Source: DATKZH01 sp035528065
GTDB lineage: Bacteria; Planctomycetota; Planctomycetia; Pirellulales; Thermoguttaceae
Reading direction: 5' to 3'
Assembly (NCBI GenBank): GCA_035528065.1
Contig: DATKZH010000550.1
Location: forward strand, 1-10,691
DNA length: 10,691 nucleotides
The notes under the pieces are model-generated. The model searched no databases, was not told the origin of the DNA, and saw only the letters and a list, made by a program, of their open reading frames with translations. The translations under genes were made by a program, and so were the position numbers. Positions 6,360-10,691 of this stretch are shown one piece after another; positions within the stretch are counted from its first letter, which is position 1; each line of letters begins with the position of its first letter.

Positions 6360-7925
6360 TCAATCGGTCGACTCCGCGCGCCCCTTCTTCGCCGTCTTGA
6401 ACTCGACCGTGATCGGCTCCAGCGGCACGCCTTGCCGACTGCGGAAGCCCTGAAAGCGATCGGAATTGAGCATGAACCGGTAGCTCCAGTCAGGCTTGAG
6501 CTTGACGGGCACGGTCCAGACGGTCTTCGCCTCGTCGTAGCTTGGTTTGCCGACATACTCCGGGAAATGCGGCCCGCCGCCGACCATCGACCATGACTGA
6601 TCCTTCATGGCGCGATCGAAGACCACCTTGATCGCCTCCAGATCGGGATCGATGTCCGCCGCCCCGTTGGCCGGGGTCATGGAGACGACCTTGGGCCGCG
6701 CGACGACCATGGGCCGCTCGGCCTCATGGGCCTCTTGGAGATCGTCGTACTTCTCGGCGTACTCGTTGAAGAACTCGACGATCCGGGGAGCGAAGGCGTC
6801 GAGCGTGGGATATTCGTCGCGACTGGACTCGTACTCGCCCAGCAGGTTCGAGAGATCCTCAACCCAGCGGAAGTGCCGGGCCTTCTGCTGCTGGACCGCC
6901 AGCCAGGCGGCCACCGACCCGTCGTACTTCCGCGTGTAGCGGATCACGCACGCCCGGACCATCGACTCGTAGATCATCGTCTTCCAGAGGCCGTAGGCCT
7001 GGCGGCGCATGGCCGCTTCGACTTGCGGGAAGATCTTCTTGCCGGCCGGCTCGAACTCCGCCTCGTGCCGGTCGACGATCGCGTTGGTGTAGGAGTGGCA
7101 GAACTCGTGAATCACCGTCTTGAGCACGCTTGGGTTGAACTTCGGCATGCCCTCGTCGTCGACGAGCCATACGCCCAGGATACAGTACAGCTCCTCCTTG
7201 CCGTCGGCCGTGCGGCAGCGGGGCCCATAACAGGCTCCGCCGTTTAGCAGGCCCAGGGCGACCGTGAAGCTCGCCTCGGGCCGCTCGCCGAAGAACTCGC
7301 CGAACCACTCCAGGTGCCCGTGCTCGTCCAACACGTCGCGCATCCGCGACTCGGTCAGTTCGTAGAGGGCCCGATGCTTCTCGACGAACTCCTCAAACGA
7401 GGTCTCCTCGACGAACTGCCGCGCGGCTTCCAGGAACCGGCGGGCTTGGGGAATCGGCCAGCGCCCGTCCAGCCCCACCGGCTGCGGCTCGAAAGGCACC
7501 TTCTCCTCCAGCGCGCAGGCGTCGGTCAGGTGGACGGCCATGCTCATCACGGCGTCGTACGACACGCCCCGCGTCCCGCGGAGCTCGCGGGCAAGCTTCA
7601 CCGCCGGATGGTCTCGGAACGGGCCAAACTGGGCTTCCACGTCGTCCACGTACGACGGCACCCGCCCTTTCCCGTACTCCGGGTTGCCCGCCAGCCGGAA
7701 GATGATGCTCAAAAGCTCCACGCGCGGATCGACCACCACGCGAAGCGACGGCTTGGCCGGCTCGGCTTCGGCGCATAGGGCCGCCCCGGGCGAAACGAGC
7801 CACGGTAAGGACAGACATAGTGTCGCCAAGGGGTGGCCGAGGCCTCGTCTCCGCAGTCGTCCCGCGACGCCGGCCGAACGAGCCACGAAGATGATCCCGA
7901 AACACGCACACGATGTGGACGGCAT
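6360..7925 (-). CDS. secreted DUF4932-type zinc metalloprotease-like protein with C-terminal Ig-like domain
   Basis: The product is 521 residues. The N-terminus has a long basic stretch (ARSAGVAGRLRRRGLG) and then a hydrophobic signal segment (LATLCLSLPWLVSPGAALCA, residues 33-52), so it is exported. A start further in (GTG or TTG before the signal core) is possible, because no clear ribosome site precedes the ATG at 7925. Residues about 58-400 match DUF4932: VVVDPRVELLSIIFRLAGNPEY, then VLKTVIHEFCHSYTNAIVD with an HExxH zinc motif (His273, Glu274, His277). Glu320 in MIYESMVRACVIRY is a plausible third zinc ligand. About residues 415-515 form a Big_5-like Ig domain (VVSMTPANGAADIDPDLEAI, VVFDRAMKD). 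Peptidase activity is inferred from the motif and no substrate is known. It lies 108 bases downstream of the RTX-repeat gene on the same strand and may be co-transcribed with it. Confidence 0.85.
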   Translation of the reverse strand: MPSTSCACFGIIFVARSAGVAGRLRRRGLGHPLATLCLSLPWLVSPGAALCAEAEPAKPSLRVVVDPRVELLSIIFRLAGNPEYGKGRVPSYVDDVEAQFGPFRDHPAVKLARELRGTRGVSYDAVMSMAVHLTDACALEEKVPFEPQPVGLDGRWPIPQARRFLEAARQFVEETSFEEFVEKHRALYELTESRMRDVLDEHGHLEWFGEFFGERPEASFTVALGLLNGGACYGPRCRTADGKEELYCILGVWLVDDEGMPKFNPSVLKTVIHEFCHSYTNAIVDRHEAEFEPAGKKIFPQVEAAMRRQAYGLWKTMIYESMVRACVIRYTRKYDGSVAAWLAVQQQKARHFRWVEDLSNLLGEYESSRDEYPTLDAFAPRIVEFFNEYAEKYDDLQEAHEAERPMVVARPKVVSMTPANGAADIDPDLEAIKVVFDRAMKDQSWSMVGGGPHFPEYVGKPSYDEAKTVWTVPVKLKPDWSYRFMLNSDRFQGFRSRQGVPLEPITVEFKTAKKGRAESTD

Positions 7926-7987
7926 GGCGGCACTCGCTTCGGTCGACGCAGAAGGGCCTTTGGAACAACAAGGCTCATTCTACTTAT

Positions 7988-8023
7988 CTTTGTCCGTCGA
8001 CACAAAGCGAGAAACCCCGTTTC
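7988..8023 (-). other. two small hairpins in the spacer after the RTX-repeat gene
   Basis: CTTTGT (7988-7993) pairs with ACAAAG (8002-8007), and GAAAC (8011-8015) pairs with GTTTC (8019-8023). They lie just past the TAG stop of the RTX-repeat gene and before the DUF4932 gene. Neither is followed by a proper T-run on the minus strand, so they may protect the RNA end or mean nothing. Read-through into the next gene remains possible. Confidence 0.3.
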
Positions 8024-8033
8024 CTCCGTCGTC

Positions 8034-9350
8034 CTAATGGTCGTGCCAGGGATCTCTGAGATAGGCCCAGGCGAAGAGCAAATCCAGTTCTGTCTGCGAG
8101 AGCTCGTGTATCCTGCACTCTCCCTCGTCGTCCTTGATCTCCTTGTGACTCATGCGTTTCACCAGGTAGAAGTGATCGACGCCCGCGCCGCCGTCGAGCA
8201 GGTCCTTGTCCAGGTCGAGACCGCCGTAAAGATGATCGACGCCGGAGCCGCCATGCAGCTCATCAATGCCGTCGCCGCCGTCCAGGCGGTCGTTTCCTTC
8301 GTGGCCGTATAGCGCGTCTTGCCCGTCGCCGCCGGAAAGGAAGTCGTTGCCGGTGCCGCCCCACAACTTGTCATCACCATCGCCGCCGTAGAGATGGTTC
8401 GTGCCGGTGCATGCCACGAGAATGTCGTTGTCGGCGCCGCCGTAAAGCCAGTCGTCGCCCACCCAGCCTTGAAGCACGTCCTCGCCCGGCCCGCCATGCA
8501 GCTCGTCGTTGCCATGCTGACCGACGCCTTGCCAGTTGCCGCGGGGAATGCCGATCGTAAAACGCGGCAGGACGTCGGCGCCGTAGAGGTTGTCGTCGCC
8601 GTCGTTTCCGTAGAGATGGTCGGAGCCGTACCCTCCGCAGAGCCAGTCCCTGTCCTCGTTGCCATGCAGGTGGTCGTCGCCCGGGCCGCCCCAAAGGTAG
8701 TCGTTGCCGATGCCCCCACGGAGGTGGTCGTCCCCGTAGCCTCCCGCAATGATGTCGCGTCCCCGTTCACCATAGAGGCAGTCGATGTCGTCGCCGCCGT
8801 AGATTTCGTCGTCAAACGTCACTTTCGGAGGCTTCGGGGCACCCAATCCGCCGCCGGAGACGGTCCCCGCGACGGCGGGGCCGTCGCCATAGATCGTATC
8901 GACGCCCTTGTTCCCGTACAGCTTGTCCGACCCCCAACCGCCGTCGATTCGGTCGTTGCCGGAGCCTCCGCTGAGCGTGTCGTCTCCTTCCTCGCCGTAC
9001 AGGTGGCAGGGGACATCGGTGCTGTTCACGAAGGTGTCTCGACCGTCCCCCGCGCGAAACTCGATTCGCTTGAGCGACGACCGGGGAATGTACTGGAAAA
9101 GGATGCCCTGAATAGCGAGGTTGTCGGAAGCCATGGTGACGTAGACGTCTAGGTTCGAATAGCGAACCTCGACCGTGTCGGCGTACGGGGTCCCCTCGAT
9201 TTGGAGCACGTTATCCACCATCTGGAAAGACCCGTAGTCCGCGCTGAGCATCGCGCGCGGCTCGAGCGATTCCAGTCGCAGCAATCGTCTAGCCTTCCCA
9301 CGTTCTGTTCCCCGGCGGTGGGATTTGCCGGAAGATGCAAACCAACTCAT
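8034..9350 (-). CDS. exported RTX/hemolysin-type calcium-binding repeat protein with planctomycete LEPR motif
   Basis: The product is 438 residues from the ATG at 9350, which has AGGAAAGGG (9358-9366) seven bases upstream. The GTG at 9377 overlaps that site and is less likely. The basic N-terminus (SHRRGTERGKARRLLR) leads to LESLEPRAMLSAD at about 26-38, the LEPR-type export motif found on planctomycete surface proteins. From about residue 117 to 394 there are some 25 nonapeptides of the form GGxGxDxLx (for example GGSGNDRIDGGWGSDKLYG). These normally wind into a calcium-binding parallel beta-roll outside the cell. Two insertions break the array, near 158-179 (rich in Gly/Pro/Lys) and 258-279 (PRFTIGIPRGNWQG). 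Several repeats are degenerate, carrying Cys or lacking the Asp (VACTGTNHL). No catalytic domain is visible. The C-terminal 40 residues are acidic/aromatic (DLLFAWAYLRDPWHDH). A structural or adhesive role is inferred. Confidence 0.88.
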   Translation of the reverse strand: MSWFASSGKSHRRGTERGKARRLLRLESLEPRAMLSADYGSFQMVDNVLQIEGTPYADTVEVRYSNLDVYVTMASDNLAIQGILFQYIPRSSLKRIEFRAGDGRDTFVNSTDVPCHLYGEEGDDTLSGGSGNDRIDGGWGSDKLYGNKGVDTIYGDGPAVAGTVSGGGLGAPKPPKVTFDDEIYGGDDIDCLYGERGRDIIAGGYGDDHLRGGIGNDYLWGGPGDDHLHGNEDRDWLCGGYGSDHLYGNDGDDNLYGADVLPRFTIGIPRGNWQGVGQHGNDELHGGPGEDVLQGWVGDDWLYGGADNDILVACTGTNHLYGGDGDDKLWGGTGNDFLSGGDGQDALYGHEGNDRLDGGDGIDELHGGSGVDHLYGGLDLDKDLLDGGAGVDHFYLVKRMSHKEIKDDEGECRIHELSQTELDLLFAWAYLRDPWHDH

Positions 9351-9357
9351 CGGCTGG

Positions 9358-9366
9358 CCCTTTCCT
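9358..9366 (-). promoter_or_regulatory. ribosome binding site deciding the RTX-repeat gene start
   Basis: AGGAAAGGG on the minus strand lies seven bases before the ATG at 9348-9350 and overlaps the region just after the alternative GTG at 9377, so the ATG is chosen. Confidence 0.6.
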
Positions 9367-9985
9367 GTGGAATTCACGACCTTCTGTGTCCATTACGTGC
9401 AGAATCCACTGAGTGAATGGCCATTGCCGTCCGAAACCCGACAACCCGTTCCTGCGGCGCAAAGTGCTCCGAGCCGTCCGACGCCGATCCGGTGCTTCTC
9501 CGGACTGAGCGAGGGTTGAGCGGCGGCCGTTTCTTCTAGACCGACGGCGAAATGCAGAACGCGGAGCCCCCACGGGCGGTAGCTGAGGCCGAGCGAAAGG
9601 AGCCCGCAGGAGTCGACGGCACAGTTTCCGTCGCGGGGTACGTCATGGGAGGGGTATACGCAATCGCCGAAATCGCCAGTCCCGGGCCGAATCGCCCTGC
9701 CCGGCCGCCCCGAGGCCGGAAAAGTTGGAAGCACCCGGGGGCGGCCAAGAATCGCCTTGCGGCTCGGCGCTAACATGGTAAGCTCGAACACGTTAGGCTG
9801 AAAACCACACGCGCGGAGCCGTGCGAAATTGCCCGTCCAAGTGTCCAACAAAGCCGACCATGAAACGCCCTAAACCCATGACTGGAAACACGTTGCGTCG
9901 AAAACAATTGTTGGACGGTTTTTCTTGGTCCGGCCGAAACCTCCAAGTGCTTTCCTACCCGGGACTTGCGCGAGTGACCTCGTCC

Positions 9986-10003
9986 AAAAAGGGCGTTTCG
10001 CCC
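9986..10003 (-). terminator. rho-independent terminator on the minus strand
   Basis: Read on the minus strand this is GGGCGAAACGCCCTTTTT: a perfect 5-base GC stem (9999-10003 with 9991-9995), a 3-base loop and five T residues (9990-9986). That is a textbook intrinsic terminator for leftward transcription. No minus-strand gene that I can support lies to its right, so it may end a small RNA, or shield the RTX-repeat gene from transcription entering from the right. Confidence 0.6.
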
Positions 10004-10018
10004 GGTACCTACCTTGCG

Positions 10019-10033
10019 CGCAGGTGGCCTGCG
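10019..10033. repeat. 6-bp stem-loop
   Basis: CGCAGG (10019-10024) pairs with CCTGCG (10028-10033) around TGG. It is 15 bases from the terminator hairpin and directly before the tandem repeat, and so is part of the structured cluster. Confidence 0.5.
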
Positions 10034-10047
10034 ACCATGTAGCACCT

Positions 10048-10091
10048 ACCATGGAACCCCACCGCATTCACCATGGAACCCCAGCGCACTC
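10048..10091. repeat. 22-base tandem duplication
   Basis: Two adjacent 22-base copies, 10048-10069 and 10070-10091, share the core ACCATGGAACCCCA and differ at two positions only (C/G at position 15, T/C at position 20). A decayed partial copy (ACCATG...) begins at 10034. Each copy contains an NcoI-like palindrome CCATGG. Too few copies and no spacers, so it is not a CRISPR array. It could be a pair of protein-binding sites or a replication slippage product. Confidence 0.75.
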
Positions 10092-10105
10092 CCCCTGGGG
10101 CCCGC

Positions 10106-10117
10106 GCGCACGTGCGC
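10106..10117. repeat. 12-bp perfect palindrome
   Basis: GCGCACGTGCGC is a perfect self-complementary site, suitable for a dimeric DNA-binding protein or a cruciform. It lies 14 bases after the tandem duplication. No adjacent regulator gene is visible. Confidence 0.5.
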
Positions 10118-10132
10118 TCACGGTATCTGAAG

Positions 10133-10145
10133 GGGGTAGTACCCC
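10133..10145. repeat. inverted repeat GGGGTA-G-TACCCC
   Basis: Two perfect 6-base arms surround a single central base. Together with the 12-bp palindrome it could be an operator. It lies about 430 bases upstream of the transposase start, which is far for direct promoter control. Confidence 0.45.
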
Positions 10146-10559
10146 TCATACGTCGTAGCAGCGTGGGGGCGGCGGGATGTGACCGTGTCCAAAAACGCGG
10201 CGGCCGGCGCTGCTGCTAACTGGCGCCCATGCTCGATGCGGCACGGTGCGACAATCGACAGGCGAAACTGCGGGGATCTATTGAACGCGGGCGGAATCTT
10301 CGGTATGCAGATCGCCATTCCGGCGGTACGGATGGTTTTCGCTCCGGACTGCCGTGATTGGACATAGTGGTGCAGCACGTTCTCTGTTGGCAGGAGGCCG
10401 CTCATGGGCAGGGTCTTTCTTAGCTCGTGTCCGTCGGAAAACGCGTTTCGGCCCTGGTTCTTCGGGGATTTCCTGAAAAATGCTTCACGAAGATGGGAAC
10501 GTTTGCCTGCGAAATCCGTCCAAGAGACGGGGCAGTAGTGCAAACACATGCCATTCTTC

Positions 10560-10565
10560 GAGGAG
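10560..10565 (+). promoter_or_regulatory. ribosome binding site of the partial transposase gene
   Basis: GAGGAG lies eight bases before the ATG at 10574, an ideal Shine-Dalgarno position. It supports this short reading frame as a real gene start. Confidence 0.65.
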
Positions 10566-10573
10566 CGAGAGCC

Positions 10574-10691
10574 ATGCGAAAACCGTTCGATCCCCAGCAG
10601 CGGCTTGATTGTCAACCGGTCCTCAACGTTCGCCTCAATCTCGACTGCCGCGACGAAATCGTCCCCATCCTCCGGGCCCTGCAGCACATCT
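10574..10691 (+). CDS. ISNCY-family-type transposase, N-terminal part only (runs off the window)
   Basis: An open frame starts at ATG 10574 behind a good GAGGAG site and continues to the window edge without a stop. The 39 visible residues begin MRKPFDPQQRLDCQPVLNV and continue to CRDEIVPILRALQHI. The pattern 'short polar N-terminus, then (S/C)RDDIPxIL.(G/A)LQxIY' is the usual opening of ISNCY-type transposases as I know them. These are DDE-type enzymes that cut and join element ends. The catalytic residues lie outside the window. Inverted terminal repeats could not be located upstream because the partner end is not available. The opposite-strand 189-codon frame that overlaps it shows no protein features. 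Identification rests on a short stretch and so is moderate. Confidence 0.65.
   Translation, partial: MRKPFDPQQRLDCQPVLNVRLNLDCRDEIVPILRALQHI

Larger units (their letters stand above)
9367..10573. other. about 1.2 kb without a supported gene
   Basis: Reading frames exist on both strands (the longest is 152 codons on minus at 9393-9851), but their translations show no domain, signal peptide, ribosome site or protein-like composition. The first part must contain the promoter and leader of the RTX-repeat gene. It contains four copies of AATCGCC between 9662 and 9757 and a CCGGCC/GGCCGG hairpin at 9701-9719. From 9986 to 10145 it becomes densely structured (listed separately). The last 200 bases must hold the promoter and probably the left end of the transposase-bearing element. 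No tRNA, rRNA or recognisable riboswitch consensus was found by eye. Confidence 0.6.

Noticed and set aside
8319..9152. 277-codon Val/Ala-rich plus-strand frame that looks like a repeat protein
   Set aside because: It is the reverse strand of the RTX repeats; its periodicity is inherited from the nonapeptide codons.
9662..9757. Four AATCGCC copies as iterons
   Set aside because: Spacing is irregular (9, 19 and 61 bases) and the motif is short. Chance is likely in this composition, and no replication gene is nearby.
9393..9851. 152-codon minus-strand frame upstream of the RTX-repeat gene
   Set aside because: Composition is random (many Cys, Pro, Arg), with no ribosome site, no signal peptide and no family resemblance.
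10048..10091. Possible CRISPR repeats
   Set aside because: The copies are directly adjacent with no spacers, there are only two good ones, and there are no cas genes in the window.
10179..10367. 62-codon plus-strand frame before the transposase
   Set aside because: GTG-type start without a ribosome site, and an amino acid mix with no recognisable motif. A tiny element gene cannot be excluded but is unsupported.
10118..10687. 189-codon minus-strand frame at the right edge
   Set aside because: It overlaps the transposase start antisense and runs through the palindrome cluster; the translation has no protein family features.

Overview
The window looks like chromosomal DNA from a planctomycete, probably of the Pirellulales type. 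The DNA is GC-rich. The 8-9.4 kb gene carries an N-terminal LEPR-type targeting motif (LESLEPRAMLSAD), which is characteristic of planctomycete exported proteins. The gene set is also typical of these marine and freshwater polymer degraders: LamG plus glycosidase-like proteins, secreted FAD oxidoreductases, thioredoxin-fold lipoprotein-like proteins and DUF4932 metalloprotease-like proteins. No organism name can be proved from the window alone.

Layout, left to right. Bases 1 to about 130 look like the end of an insertion sequence (IS21-like at best guess). It cuts a minus-strand gene for a secreted LamG/GH123-like (DUF6067-type) glycosidase-like protein (122-2206), and the stop codon of that gene lies inside the element. 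Upstream of it on the same strand are a short GC-hairpin and tandem-repeat spacer (2207-2403), a membrane-anchored class I glutamine amidotransferase-like peptidase C26 (2404-3216), and a secreted double thioredoxin-fold protein (3226-4344). The last two are only 9 bases apart and surely form one transcription unit. The LamG gene may be its distal member.

A roughly 230-base divergent spacer separates that unit from a plus-strand secreted FAD-dependent oxidoreductase (about 4578-6281). This gene converges on a minus-strand secreted HExxH protein of the DUF4932 type with a C-terminal Ig-like domain (6360-7925). A strong hairpin sits between the two stop codons. Upstream on the minus strand is an RTX/hemolysin-type calcium-binding repeat protein with about 25 nonapeptides (8034-9350).

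Bases 9351-10573 hold no gene I can support. This stretch contains a good rho-independent terminator on the minus strand, a 22-base tandem duplication and a cluster of hairpins and palindromes. The window ends inside a plus-strand gene (10574 onward) whose first 39 codons match the N-terminus of ISNCY-type transposases.

Nearly every gene product appears to be exported, which suggests a role at the cell surface or periplasm: glycan binding and cleavage, redox handling, peptide or isopeptide hydrolysis. The direct functional link between them is inference. The block is bounded by mobile-element signals on both sides. I found no convincing new defence or signalling system. The best leads are the IS-truncated glycosidase gene, the membrane-tethered PuuD-like enzyme paired with a two-domain redoxin, and the structured non-coding region.
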